NCBI RefSeq assembly: GCF_001592365.1
Contig: NZ_BCWU01000007.1
Location: 237,443-301,442 of the forward strand
Direction: 5' to 3'
Origin: Gordonia hydrophobica NBRC 16057
GTDB taxonomy: Bacteria; Actinomycetota; Actinomycetes; Mycobacteriales; Mycobacteriaceae
Length of the DNA stretch: 64,000 nt
Shown here: one piece after another, positions 47,102-59,274 of the stretch
Numbering within the stretch: position 1 is the stretch's first letter
Layout: each line of letters opens with the position of its first letter
Notes under the pieces: model-generated
What the model was told of the DNA's origin: nothing
The model's input: the letters and a program-made list of their open reading frames with translations, nothing else
Database searches by the model: none
Made by a program: the position numbers and the translations under genes

Positions 47102-48661
47102 ATGGTAAGACGACGGTCCGGCGTGTCGCGAGCAGCGCACACCGTGCGCTGGCTGGCGCATACGCCGTGGCCCGTCCTCGCCCTCGACATGCTGCGGGCC
47201 AACCTCGTCGGCGCGCTGTTCACGTTCGCATTCCTCCGCTTCGGAATGCCGAGTGCCGATGCCATCTCGCTCAGCGAGTTCGACGCACTGAACCAGTTCG
47301 CGTTCGGTGTTTACCTGTTGTTCGCGATCATCGTCGGCATCTACCTGACGATCAGACTGAGCATGCCGGTGCTGATCTGGCACCGACGCCGCAGTCGGCT
47401 CGACGACGAGGCCGCCCGAAAACGGGCGCTGCAACTGCCGACGCTGGTGACCGTGGTGAACCTCGGCCTGTGGACCGTGGGCGGTGTGCTGCTGGCCGCG
47501 ATCAACCTCCGGCAGTCGGTCAAGGACTTCATCCTCGTCCTCCTCGCCAGTCTCATCGGTGCGTTGGTCACCGGGGTGCTGAGCTTCATGCAGGCCGAGA
47601 AGGTGCTACGGCCGATCACGGTCGCCGCCATGGCGAACGACCCCAACAGCGCCAACGCCCCGGGTATCGCGACGCGGATCACCGTGTTCTGGATCGTCAG
47701 CGTCGCCGTGCCACTCGTCGTCATCGGAGCCCTGATCGTCCTGCAGGAGACGGGCGTCGTCGACACCGACGCCGAGGGACTGCAGCGCGCCATCCTCTGG
47801 ATGACGTGTGCCGCCATGGTCTTCGGACTGCTGGCGATCACCCGGTTGGTCCGCTCCATCACCGACCCGGTCAAGCAGATGCGCCTGGCGCTCAATCAGG
47901 TGAAGGCGGGCAACCTCAACGTCGCGGTGAAGATCTACGACGGCAACGACCTGGGGCTGCTGCAAGCGGGCTTCAACGACATGGTGGCCGACGTCCGCGA
48001 ACGCCAGGAACTCCGCAACCTGTTCGGTCGCTACGTCGGCGAGGACGTCGCACGCCGGGCGATCGAGACCGGTACCGAGCTCGGCGGCGAGGAACGCTAC
48101 GTCGGCGTGCTGTTCGTCGACATCGTCGGCTCCACCCGACTGGCCGTCAACCGGCCCCCGCGGGAGGTCGTGGAACTGCTCAACGACTTCTTCCAAGTGG
48201 TCGTCGACGTGGTCGGCAAGCACGGTGGTTTCGTCAACAAGTTCCAGGGCGACGCCGCGCTGGCGATTTTCGGCGCCCCGCTCGACCAAGACGACTTCTC
48301 CGGCGCCGCACTCGCCGCAGCCCGAGAACTGCGCGTCGAACTGGCCGACCGGCTCGGCGACGTCGACATGGGCATCGGCGTGTCCGCGGGCAAGGCCGTC
48401 GCCGGGCACATCGGGTCGGAGCAGCGACTCGAGTACACGGTCATCGGCGACCCGGTCAACGAGGCGGCACGCCTGACCGAACTCGCCAAGGACGAGCAGA
48501 CGCGCGTTCTCGGTTCAGCGCGGGCCGTGTTCCTCGCCGGCGATGAGGAGGCCGCGCACTGGGAGATCGGCGAGGGCGTGGAGCTCCGCGGCCGCGGCAT
48601 CGAGACTCTGCTGGCGCGTCCCGATCTGGACGTGGCCGAACCGACTCCCGACGTGGGATAG
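47102..48661 (+). CDS. Membrane adenylate/guanylate cyclase with HAMP domain
   Basis: The 519-residue protein resembles mycobacterial Rv3645 and the Rv1318c-Rv1320c group. It has about six membrane segments (residues 35-260), a HAMP linker (VRSITDPVKQMRLALNQVKAG) and a class III cyclase domain: VGVLFVDIVGSTRL and FQGDAALAIFGAP (metal Asp residues), with TVIGDPVNEAARL carrying the class IIIb Thr and the Asn/Arg pair. It makes cAMP and so may feed the CRP-type sites at 314 and 63755 (inference). Confidence 0.9.
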   Translation: MVRRRSGVSRAAHTVRWLAHTPWPVLALDMLRANLVGALFTFAFLRFGMPSADAISLSEFDALNQFAFGVYLLFAIIVGIYLTIRLSMPVLIWHRRRSRLDDEAARKRALQLPTLVTVVNLGLWTVGGVLLAAINLRQSVKDFILVLLASLIGALVTGVLSFMQAEKVLRPITVAAMANDPNSANAPGIATRITVFWIVSVAVPLVVIGALIVLQETGVVDTDAEGLQRAILWMTCAAMVFGLLAITRLVRSITDPVKQMRLALNQVKAGNLNVAVKIYDGNDLGLLQAGFNDMVADVRERQELRNLFGRYVGEDVARRAIETGTELGGEERYVGVLFVDIVGSTRLAVNRPPREVVELLNDFFQVVVDVVGKHGGFVNKFQGDAALAIFGAPLDQDDFSGAALAAARELRVELADRLGDVDMGIGVSAGKAVAGHIGSEQRLEYTVIGDPVNEAARLTELAKDEQTRVLGSARAVFLAGDEEAAHWEIGEGVELRGRGIETLLARPDLDVAEPTPDVG

Positions 48662-48766
48662 CGTCGCGCCGTCCGCGGTTCCGGCCCATCCACGCGTGAG
48701 GCGTCGGTCCCCGCTCATTGTCGAACACTGCGCGGGAATCGACGCTTCAGGCGGGACCCCAGATCG

Positions 48767-51865
<3,099 letters not shown>

Positions 51866-52039
51866 GGGTGCCCTTCGGTTCGAAGTATTGCTGCTCGATG
51901 CCGTTGTACCTTATATAACGTGTGTTCTGCACGTCACCCCAGATTGTGGAGGTAGGCCGTTAGTCCCGATCACACATCGGTGGCCAGACGCTCGCGAACA
52001 CCGTCGGACCCGAGATCCGAGCCCGTGCGCGACCGTCGA

Positions 52040-52606
52040 TCAGCCGACCGGCCACTCCCCGGCGGGCGCACCGTCGGGCGCGATTCCCACCGTCTCCGCC
52101 AGTCGCGTGATGCGTTTGCGGCTCGAGATCCGCAACCCCGGACTGCCTCCGCGGGTCCCGACGAGTGTCGGCGCGATCCCCGTGCGCATCAACGACGTCG
52201 AGAGCGGCGCGTACGTGTCCGGCGCCGTGGGATCGAGACCGAGGACGTAGTGTGCGCCGTCGGCACGACCGCCGGCGAGCGTCCACAGCCGTAGCGCGTG
52301 CGGGGTGGGCGTCCACCCCTCCGGCACCGCCTTTACCGCCCCCGTGGTCCACGCTCGGTGCAGCGCCGTGATCCGCGGATTGGCTTCCGTGCGCGCGATG
52401 GGATGTCCTTCTTCGGACTCGACGATCTCCGCTTCCAGTCCGGCCTCGCGGATCTCGTCGCAGATCTCGTCGGCGCGCCACTGCTCGGCGACGACCACCG
52501 ACACCCGGGCGCCCCAACTGGTGTGAACCGACTGACCCTGTGCCGCAAGCAGTCCAGCGAGGTCCGCAATGGCTGGATCCTCGATCTCCGCAGAGAACAG
52601 CGACAT
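52040..52606 (-). CDS. Conserved protein of Rv3647c type
   Basis: The 188-residue protein is recognised by position and pattern as the conserved mycolata protein between topA and the cold-shock gene. It has EIEDPAIADLAGLLAAQGQS at the start and GWTPTPHALRLWTLAGGRAD with RKRITRLAETVGIAPDG near the end. No catalytic motif is evident. I choose ATG 52606; a GTG 9 bases upstream is possible. Confidence 0.75.
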   Translation of the reverse strand: MSLFSAEIEDPAIADLAGLLAAQGQSVHTSWGARVSVVVAEQWRADEICDEIREAGLEAEIVESEEGHPIARTEANPRITALHRAWTTGAVKAVPEGWTPTPHALRLWTLAGGRADGAHYVLGLDPTAPDTYAPLSTSLMRTGIAPTLVGTRGGSPGLRISSRKRITRLAETVGIAPDGAPAGEWPVG

Positions 52607-52736
52607 CTGACTCACCGGTTCATCGTACGACCTCAAGGTGACAGTTCGGTCTCCACCGCCGGGGCGACCGCGCCGTCGGTCGGCGTGCCGCACCGCGTCC
52701 GACGGCCGCACCCCGACTCGAGACGAAAATGACCGA

Positions 52737-52764
52737 ACTCCCGGCCGCATCGCGGTCCGGGAGT
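52737..52764 (-). terminator. Terminator of the cold-shock gene
   Basis: ACTCCCGG (52737-52744) pairs with CCGGGAGT (52757-52764); on the minus strand it is followed by TCGGTCATTTTCG. It lies 43 bases after the cold-shock stop codon. Confidence 0.6.
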
Positions 52765-52807
52765 CCGGTGAAGTCTTTAGTCGAACCCTGACGGGTTCAG
52801 TGGAGAC

Positions 52808-53011
52808 TTAGAGGGCGTGAACGCCGGTGGCCTGCGGGCCCTTGGTGCCCTGACCGACCTCGAACTCCACGCGCTGGTCCTCTTCCAGGGTACGGAAGCC
52901 GTTGCCCTGGATCTCGGAGTAGTGGACGAAAACGTCGGCGTCGCCGTCGTCAGGCGCGATGAATCCGAAGCCCTTCTCCGCGTTGAACCACTTCACAGTT
53001 CCCTGTGCCAT
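52808..53011 (-). CDS. cspA: Cold-shock protein
   Basis: The 67-residue protein has the RNA-binding motifs KGFGFI and VFVHY and the standard start [13 protein letters not shown]. It is an RNA chaperone, likely abundant. It corresponds to Rv3648c. AAAGGA precedes the ATG by about 9 bases. The leader is long. Confidence 0.95.
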   Translation of the reverse strand: MAQGTVKWFNAEKGFGFIAPDDGDADVFVHYSEIQGNGFRTLEEDQRVEFEVGQGTKGPQATGVHAL

Positions 53012-53314
53012 TTACTGCATTCCTTTACATTGCATTGCATCTCCCGCCGCAACGGAGCCGCGCCGGGGGTCTGTTCCGACCGCCATACTTCAACGAGCCT
53101 CGCCGGATGGCGATGGAACTAACTGCAGTACACCGGCCGCAACGAACTTCGCCTGGGCGAAGCTTGCGACCACCACTAGCTAAGCATGTTCGAGCCCGCA
53201 ATGACACCCCTGCACGGCAGGTCGCCTACCGACACGCCGATTAGGGCCCTTGGTCCCTGCGTATCATGGGGGATTCGGGAGCTTCGAAATCAGCAAGGCA
53301 GGACGCGAAACACC
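53012..53314. other. Divergent gap with long cold-shock leader
   Basis: This 303-base gap holds the leftward cspA leader and the rightward helicase promoter. The leader before cspA shows ATGCA repeats (ATGCAATGCAATG) near the ribosome site. A minus-strand TTGCGG with a 17-base spacer to TAGTGG near 53175-53205 is a candidate promoter, giving a leader of about 160 bases, as expected for cold-shock genes. On the plus strand TATCAT (53264-53269) may serve the helicase. No gene is seen. Confidence 0.45.
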
Positions 53315-55627
53315 ATGGGGCAGGCCACATACGGCAGCGAACTGCTGGGCCGCACCCTCGCCGGCGTCCCCGACGACGCGAGCCCGCTGACACACATGGC
53401 GGTGATCGATTCACGGTCGGCGCAATTCACCGACTGGCCCGACTGGGTGCACCCGGCCGTCCGCGACGCCGTCGTCGAGCACGGCGTCCAGCGGCCCTGG
53501 CGACACCAGTCCGACGCCGCGACGCTCGCCGCCGAGGGCAGGCACGTCTGCATCTGCACCGGGACGGCGTCGGGCAAGTCACTCGCCTACCAGCTGCCGG
53601 TCCTCACCGCCTTCGCCCGCGACCCCAACACGACGGCGCTGTACTTGTCGCCGACCAAGGCGCTCGGCACCGATCAGCTCCGTTCGGTGGCCCAGTTGAT
53701 CGCCGGGCGCAGCGAGTTCTCCCATCTCGCGCCGTCGTCGTACGACGGCGACACCGACTCCGATCTGCGGCAGTGGGCGCGCATGCACTCGCGGTGGATC
53801 TTCACCAACCCGGACATGCTGCAGATCGGCATCACCTCAACGCACCCGCGGTGGCGCGCGTTCTTCGCCAAGCTCAAGTACATCGTCGTCGACGAATGCC
53901 ATCACTACCGCGGGGTCTTCGGCTCGCACACCGCGCTCGTCCTGCAGCGCACTCTGCGGATCGCCCGCAAGTACGGTGCCGATCCGGTGGTCATCGGCGC
54001 CAGTGCGACGGTGTCGAATCCCGCTCAGGCGCTGTCGCGGCTCATCGGCGAGGACGTCGTCGCGGTCACCGAGGACGCCTCTCCGCACGGCGCGCGGACC
54101 GTCGCCCTGTGGGAGCCGGGTTTCCTCGACGAGGCCAAAGGCGAGAACGACGCACCGGTCCGACGCTCTGCGGGGTCGGAGGCCGCCCGACTGCTGGCCG
54201 ACTTCGTCATCGAGGGCGCCCGCACCCTCTGCTTCGTCCGCAGTCGTCGCGGCGTCGAGTTGACCGCCGTCCGCGCCAAGCAGATCCTCGCCGAGTCGGC
54301 ACCCGAGCTGGTCCCCCGCGTCGCCGCGTACCGCGCCGGGTATCTGGCCGACGACCGCCGCACGTTGGAGCACGCGATCTCCGACGGCGAACTGCTCGGC
54401 GTCGCCACCACCAACGCGCTCGAGCTCGGCGTCGACATCTCCGGGCTCGACGCCGTCGTCGTCGCCGGATATCCGGGCACGGTCGCGTCGTTCTGGCAGC
54501 AGGCCGGTCGTGCCGGTCGCCGCGGCGAGGGCTCGATCGTGGTGATGGTGGCGCGCGACGATCCCCTCGACACCTATCTCGTGCACCACCCCGATGCGCT
54601 GTTGAAACGGTCCGTCGAGGCGACGGTCACCGACCCGACCAACCCCTATGTGCTGGCGCCGCACATGCTGTGCGCCGCGGCCGAGTTCCCGCTCACCGAG
54701 GAAGAGGTCGTCGCCTTTCACGCGCAGCAGGTGGTCGCCGACCTGACCGCCGAGGGAAAGCTCAAGCGGCGCAAGGCGGGCTGGTATGCGGCGGCCGGGC
54801 TCGATCCGCACGGCGACATCGACATCCGCGGCGGAATCGGCGGCCAGATACTCATCGTCGACGCCACCACCTCCCGCCTGCTCGGCACCGTCGACACCGC
54901 TCGCGCGATGACGTCGGTCTATCCCGGCGCCGTGTACCTGCACCAGGGCGAGAGCTTCGTGATCGACGAACTCGACCTCGACGACGGCCTCGCACTCGCC
55001 CACCCCGAAGAGCCCGACTGGACCACCTCGGCGCGTGAGGTCAGCGACGTCACGATCATCGCGACGCACGATCAGCGCGTGTTCGGGCCGCTGACCGTGG
55101 CCAGCGTCTCCGTCGAAGTCACCAACCAGGTGGTCGGGTTCCTCCGCAAGGCGCTCTCCGGCGAGATCCTGGACTCGGTGCCGCTCGATCTCCCCGAGCA
55201 CACGCTTACCACCCGCGCGGTGATGTACACGCTGACGCCCGAGGCGATGATCGATGCGGGCATCGCCCTCGACAAGTTCCCCGGCGCCCTGCACGCCGCC
55301 GAGCACGCCGCCATCGGGATGCTCGGTTTGGTCGCCACCTGCGATCGCTGGGACATCGGCGGACTCTCGAGCGCACTGCATCCGGGCACCGGCCTCCCGA
55401 CCGTGTTCGTCTACGACGGCTACCCCGGCGGTGCGGGTTTCGCCGATCGCGGCTACGAGGCGTTCACCGACTGGATCTCCGCCACCGACGTCGCCGTCTC
55501 CTCCTGCGGCTGCACCGCGGGCTGCCCGTCGTGCGTCCAGTCCCCGAAGTGCGGCAACGGCAACGAACCGCTCGACAAGGAGCATGCCGTCACACTGCTC
55601 CGGTTGATCAGCCGCCTGCACGCGTGA
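53315..55627 (+). CDS. DEAD/DEAH-box helicase, MrfA/YprA type
   Basis: The 770-residue protein matches Rv3649 by position. It has TGTASGKSLAYQLP (Walker A), YLSPTKALGTDQLR, VVDECHHYRG (DECH box), GASATVSNP, ATTNALELGVDISGLD and QQAGRAGRRGEGS. The C-terminal DUF1998-like region carries a four-cysteine site (CGCTAGCPSC then C in SPKCGNGN). MrfA helicases act in repair of mitomycin-type DNA damage. Start at ATG 53315 with GGCAGGA upstream. Confidence 0.92.
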   Translation: MGQATYGSELLGRTLAGVPDDASPLTHMAVIDSRSAQFTDWPDWVHPAVRDAVVEHGVQRPWRHQSDAATLAAEGRHVCICTGTASGKSLAYQLPVLTAFARDPNTTALYLSPTKALGTDQLRSVAQLIAGRSEFSHLAPSSYDGDTDSDLRQWARMHSRWIFTNPDMLQIGITSTHPRWRAFFAKLKYIVVDECHHYRGVFGSHTALVLQRTLRIARKYGADPVVIGASATVSNPAQALSRLIGEDVVAVTEDASPHGARTVALWEPGFLDEAKGENDAPVRRSAGSEAARLLADFVIEGARTLCFVRSRRGVELTAVRAKQILAESAPELVPRVAAYRAGYLADDRRTLEHAISDGELLGVATTNALELGVDISGLDAVVVAGYPGTVASFWQQAGRAGRRGEGSIVVMVARDDPLDTYLVHHPDALLKRSVEATVTDPTNPYVLAPHMLCAAAEFPLTEEEVVAFHAQQVVADLTAEGKLKRRKAGWYAAAGLDPHGDIDIRGGIGGQILIVDATTSRLLGTVDTARAMTSVYPGAVYLHQGESFVIDELDLDDGLALAHPEEPDWTTSAREVSDVTIIATHDQRVFGPLTVASVSVEVTNQVVGFLRKALSGEILDSVPLDLPEHTLTTRAVMYTLTPEAMIDAGIALDKFPGALHAAEHAAIGMLGLVATCDRWDIGGLSSALHPGTGLPTVFVYDGYPGGAGFADRGYEAFTDWISATDVAVSSCGCTAGCPSCVQSPKCGNGNEPLDKEHAVTLLRLISRLHA

Positions 55628-55640
55628 GAACGCCACGGCC

Positions 55641-55976
55641 TCAGGCCTGCCCCGGCCCCACCGGTCCGGCTCGCGCGACCGCCGTCGCGTCGTGAACCCC
55701 GAACCTCCCCAGCCGAACCGCCACCGCGATCCGCACCTGCACGTCGCCGCCGTCGACGGTGCAGCCGACGACCCGCGGCGCTCCCTCCTGTTCCGCCGCG
55801 AGTCGTCGTGCCGTCTCACACCCGGCACCGGTGCCCGTCAGCAACGCGGACGCCCCCGCCAGCGCCGAGAGATCGGCGGCGGACTGCGCGCGATGCCGAG
55901 CCAGCACGGCTCCGCCCAGATACAGCATCGCCACCAGCAGGATCGCCAACCCCGCGATCACGCCGGCCCCGGCCAC
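55641..55976 (-). CDS. Rv3654c-type TadE-neighbourhood protein
   Basis: The product has one membrane segment (GVIAGLAILLVAMLYLGGAVL) followed by RAQSAADLSALAGASALLTG and paired cysteines, the pattern of pseudopilin-like proteins encoded after TadE (helicase/secretion neighbourhood type). I give the GTG at 55976, but the conserved NDAGFSTV just upstream is in frame and has no good start codon, so the true start is unclear. Last gene of the tad cluster, convergent with the helicase. Confidence 0.65.
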   Translation of the reverse strand: MAGAGVIAGLAILLVAMLYLGGAVLARHRAQSAADLSALAGASALLTGTGAGCETARRLAAEQEGAPRVVGCTVDGGDVQVRIAVAVRLGRFGVHDATAVARAGPVGPGQA

Positions 55977-55992
55977 CGTCGAGAAGCCCGCG

Positions 55993-56361
55993 TCATTCGA
56001 CTCCGGTCGGCTCGCGCGCGGCGACCGCTCGCGCCGACACCCGCACCAGCGGAAGCAGTGGAACGTCCGCGGACACCACGACCACCACCTGGTTCGCGTC
56101 ATCGTGCACCTCGATCCCCGCACCCCGCGGCGCGACCGCCGCGCCCACCCTGCGCGCCGACTCGTCGCCCGCCGCCGTCAACCGCGCCACTTCGCGGGCG
56201 GCGTCCGTGCAGCGGATCTGCACCGACACTCCCCCGACTGCTCCGACCCCGATCAGCAGGAACGCCGCGATCGCCGCCATCGCATAGGCCGCCTCCACGG
56301 TGACCATCCCCGACTCGTCGCGCCGCAGTCGGCGCACGAACCCGAGGACCCCGCTGCTCAC
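55993..56361 (-). CDS. TadE-family pseudopilin
   Basis: The 122-residue protein has a short basic start, the TadE signature DESGMVTVEAAYAMAAIAAFLLIG and a C-terminal region with DAAREVAR. It corresponds to Rv3655c. TadE proteins are minor pseudopilins of Flp/tight-adherence systems. GTG start with GGGATGAG upstream, beginning 3 bases before the previous gene's stop. Confidence 0.85.
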   Translation of the reverse strand: MSSGVLGFVRRLRRDESGMVTVEAAYAMAAIAAFLLIGVGAVGGVSVQIRCTDAAREVARLTAAGDESARRVGAAVAPRGAGIEVHDDANQVVVVVSADVPLLPLVRVSARAVAAREPTGVE

Positions 56362-56364
56362 GGC

Positions 56365-56586
56365 TCATCCCGTCGTGGTGCTGAGCGCCTTGCTGATGAT
56401 CCCCGTCAACGCACTCACCACCGAATCGCCCGTCACCACGGTGTAGAGCAGTGCGCCGAAGGCTGCGGCCGCGATCGTTCCGATGGCGTACTCCGCCGTC
56501 GACATGCCCTCCTCATCGGTCGCGAGCCGCATCGTGAGATCGCCGATCTCCTTGCAGCGCTGCCTCATCGCTTCTCCGATAACCAT
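56365..56586 (-). CDS. DUF4244 Flp-pilin-like protein
   Basis: The 73-residue protein has the Flp-like processing region DEEGMSTAEYAIGTIAAAAFGALL, where cleavage would fall before the methionine or just after the glycine. It corresponds to Rv3656c and is likely the main pilin subunit of this reduced tad system. GGGGGAC precedes the ATG. No prepilin peptidase gene is in the window. Confidence 0.85.
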   Translation of the reverse strand: MVIGEAMRQRCKEIGDLTMRLATDEEGMSTAEYAIGTIAAAAFGALLYTVVTGDSVVSALTGIISKALSTTTG

Positions 56587-56732
56587 GACGTCCCCCTGAC
56601 ATCCGAACTCACCCTTGCGGTGCTTGCCCTACTTAGACGCAGCGCGCGGCGGTTCGGTTCCGCAGACGGCGCGTCGGCGTGTCGCGACGAGGGCGCTGCA
56701 CCGTGTTCGGCTCGGCGTCGAAGCGGACCACG

Positions 56733-57302
56733 TCACAACCCGACCAACAGATCTGAGGCCAGCCCGACCACCACCGGCACGATGCCCAGGCAGACGAACG
56801 CCGGGAGAAAGCACAGTCCCAGCGGACCGCTGATCTTGACTCCTGCACGCTCGGCGGCCTCCAGCGCCGTGTTCTCCGCCCGACGGCGGGTGCCGTCGGC
56901 GAAGCCGGAGATCGCCTCGGCCAAAGCGGCTCCCGCGCGGGAGGCGCGGCGGATCAACGCTGCCAGATCGGCGAAGTCCCGATCGTCGGAGTCTTGCGTC
57001 GCCCACGCGCGCTCGGGATCGGCGCCGAGAGCGAGGAGGTCGGCGGCGCGCGTGAACGATCTCCGCAACGTCGGCGGGGAGACGTGGGCGGCGACGCGTG
57101 CCGCGGTACCGACCGGAAGGCCGGCTCGCAGGCAGACGGCAAGGGTGTCGTACCCTGCGGCGAGGTCGAACGGATCCGGATCGTCCGGCGCATCCGGAGC
57201 AACGGCACCCGCGTCGGACCCGCCGAGGGCACGACGCAGGACCCAGTTCGGCGCCGGCCACACGAGGAGCGCGATCGCGACAAGGATCAGTGCGACACTC
57301 AT
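56733..57302 (-). CDS. TadC-like type II secretion F domain protein
   Basis: The 189-residue protein has an N-terminal membrane segment (SVALILVAIALLVW), a soluble T2SSF-like block (YDTLAVCLRAGLPVGTAARV) and two C-terminal membrane segments. It corresponds to Rv3657c and is a platform protein of the pilus. Start overlaps tadB stop by 4 bases. A 146-base gap to the pilin gene follows. Confidence 0.85.
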   Translation of the reverse strand: MSVALILVAIALLVWPAPNWVLRRALGGSDAGAVAPDAPDDPDPFDLAAGYDTLAVCLRAGLPVGTAARVAAHVSPPTLRRSFTRAADLLALGADPERAWATQDSDDRDFADLAALIRRASRAGAALAEAISGFADGTRRRAENTALEAAERAGVKISGPLGLCFLPAFVCLGIVPVVVGLASDLLVGL

Positions 57303-58096
57303 CCCGACACCGCCCTGTCCGTGATCCGCCCGGCCCAGAGCACGCCACCGACCGAGAGCCCGGTACCGATCACGAGCAGAATCCCGCCCAAGGACGAGTT
57401 CAGCAGCACCCCGACCGGTCCGGCGCCCATCGCCTCCCCGAGCAGGATCCCGAGCAGCGGGAGCCCGGCGAGCACCCCGGCGGTGGCCCGCGGGCCGGCC
57501 AGGCCGGCGCGGGTCCGCGCGGCGAAGTCCTGTCTGGCAACCAGATCGCTGCGGAGCGCCGCAAGCATGTCGCCGATCGGCAGGCCGTGCTGCAACGACG
57601 TCGCCCAGGCTTCCGCAAGCCGTCGGACCACCTGGGCCTCGGACAACGCGGCGCCGGGGTCGCCGCCGAGTTCGGCGCGAGCGGCCAGGCGTGACAGCTC
57701 TGCCCCCACCGGACCGCCGCCTCCGGCCGACACCAGTTCCGCCGCCGCGACCCGGCACGCCTGCACCACCGGTGCGCCGACAGACAGTTCGGCACCCATC
57801 ACCGCCAATGCTGCGATCACGTCGCCCACGTCCCGCTCGGCGGCGGCCGCGATCCGTGCTCGACGCCGCTGCCGGGCCACGAGTCCGGCGACCATGAGCG
57901 CCGCGAGCGCAGGCGCGGGCCCGAACAGGATCGCCGCGGCCACCGGTCCCGCCCACACCGCTTTCCACGGATCCCAGGCCGAGCCGTTCCGCTCGCCAGC
58001 GTGGCCAGTCAGTCGCGACAGCCGCCGCTGCGGCTCCGGAAGCGGCCACAGCACCACGATCCCCGCCAGCGCCACCAGCAGTGCGGCGACGATCAT
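57299..58096 (-). CDS. TadB-like type II secretion F domain protein
   Basis: The 265-residue protein has three or four membrane segments and the T2SSF block (DVIAALAVMGAELSVGAPVVQA, then LAEAWATSLQHGLPIGDMLAAL). It corresponds to Rv3658c and pairs with the TadC-like protein in the inner-membrane platform. Start overlaps the ATPase stop (ATGA). Confidence 0.88.
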   Translation of the reverse strand: MIVAALLVALAGIVVLWPLPEPQRRLSRLTGHAGERNGSAWDPWKAVWAGPVAAAILFGPAPALAALMVAGLVARQRRRARIAAAAERDVGDVIAALAVMGAELSVGAPVVQACRVAAAELVSAGGGGPVGAELSRLAARAELGGDPGAALSEAQVVRRLAEAWATSLQHGLPIGDMLAALRSDLVARQDFAARTRAGLAGPRATAGVLAGLPLLGILLGEAMGAGPVGVLLNSSLGGILLVIGTGLSVGGVLWAGRITDRAVSG

Positions 58097-59274
58097 CGAC
58101 GTTCCCGAATCAGTTGGTCCAGCCGGTCACGCCGGTCGGTGAATCCCGATGCCCGCCGCCAGACCGGAACCACCGCCACCATCCCCGTCTCCCCGCGTTC
58201 GACGAGGCCGATCTCGCTGAGCCCGCGGGCCCCGGTCCGACCGCGAGCGACGCCGAGGATGACCTGAATCGCGGGACCCAACTGGCTATGAAGCGCGGCG
58301 CGCTCCATCCCGCCGAGCGCGGCGAGCGCCTCCATCCGGGCGGGGACCTCGGCGATCGAGTTCGCGTGCAGGGTGCCCGCACATCCGTCATGACCGGTGT
58401 TGAGCGCGGTCAGCAGGTCGATGACCTCCGCGCCGCGCACCTCACCGACGACGATGCGGTCGGGGCGCATCCGTAACGCCTGTCGGACCAGCGTCCGCAC
58501 CGTCACCTCGCCCACCCCTTCCACGTTGGCGGCGCGCGCGACCATCCGGACCACGTGCGGGTGGCTCGGGTCCAGTTCCGGGGCGTCCTCCACCAGCAGC
58601 ATGCGGTCGCGGTGGTCCACCAGGCCGAGCAGGCTCCCCAGCACGGTGGTCTTTCCGGCGCCTGTCCCGCCCACCACCAGAAACGCGAGTTTGGCGGCCA
58701 CCACCGCCTCGACCGTCTCCGCGATCTCCACCGGTATCGAGTCGCTGTCGACCAGGCTCGGAAAACTGTGCACGGCGCCGCGAAGCACGCGCAGTGAGAT
58801 GCACGTTCCGTCCGGCGCCAGCGGCGGAATCAGCGCGTGCAGTCGCACCTGCACCCCGGCGCGCCCCACGCCGGCGAGCCGCCCGTCCACCCACGGCTGG
58901 GCGTCGTCGAGGCGTCTGCCCGCGCTCAAGGCGAGGCGCGATGCCAGCCGGCGGACGCCCGCCTCGTCGTCGAACACCACGTCGGTCAGCTCCAGACCGT
59001 CGCCGCGATCGACCCACACCCGATCCGGTCCCACCACCAGGACATCGGTGACCGCCGGGTCGGCGAGCAGGCCTTCCAGCCGTCCGACGCCGACCATCTC
59101 GGTCTGCAGATAGCGCAATGCAGCGAGCAGATCGGTGTCACCGAGGAGTCCGCCCGACTCGGCGCGAATGGCCGCGGCGATCACATCCGGCGGCGGCGCC
59201 GCGGCCGTCCCCGCGGAGTCGGCGGCCAGTCGCTGTCGGACGCGGTCGAGCAGTTCCGGATTCACGGGCGTCAT
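58093..59274 (-). CDS. tadA: TadA-type secretion ATPase
   Basis: The 393-residue ATPase powers pilus assembly. It has the N-terminal VTDVLVVGPDRVWVDRG block, Walker A VVGGTGAGKTTVLGSL, LLVEDAPEL (Asp box) and the His box with LNTGHDGCAGTLHAN. It corresponds to Rv3659c. Start chosen at ATG 59274, overlapping the ssd stop by 4 bases. Confidence 0.93.
   Translation of the reverse strand: MTPVNPELLDRVRQRLAADSAGTAAAPPPDVIAAAIRAESGGLLGDTDLLAALRYLQTEMVGVGRLEGLLADPAVTDVLVVGPDRVWVDRGDGLELTDVVFDDEAGVRRLASRLALSAGRRLDDAQPWVDGRLAGVGRAGVQVRLHALIPPLAPDGTCISLRVLRGAVHSFPSLVDSDSIPVEIAETVEAVVAAKLAFLVVGGTGAGKTTVLGSLLGLVDHRDRMLLVEDAPELDPSHPHVVRMVARAANVEGVGEVTVRTLVRQALRMRPDRIVVGEVRGAEVIDLLTALNTGHDGCAGTLHANSIAEVPARMEALAALGGMERAALHSQLGPAIQVILGVARGRTGARGLSEIGLVERGETGMVAVVPVWRRASGFTDRRDRLDQLIRERR

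Noticed and set aside
56099..56368. A minus-strand frame starting with ATG at 56368 over the TadE gene
   Set aside because: It is Arg/Gly-rich shadow sequence; the GTG 56361 frame gives the true TadE signature.
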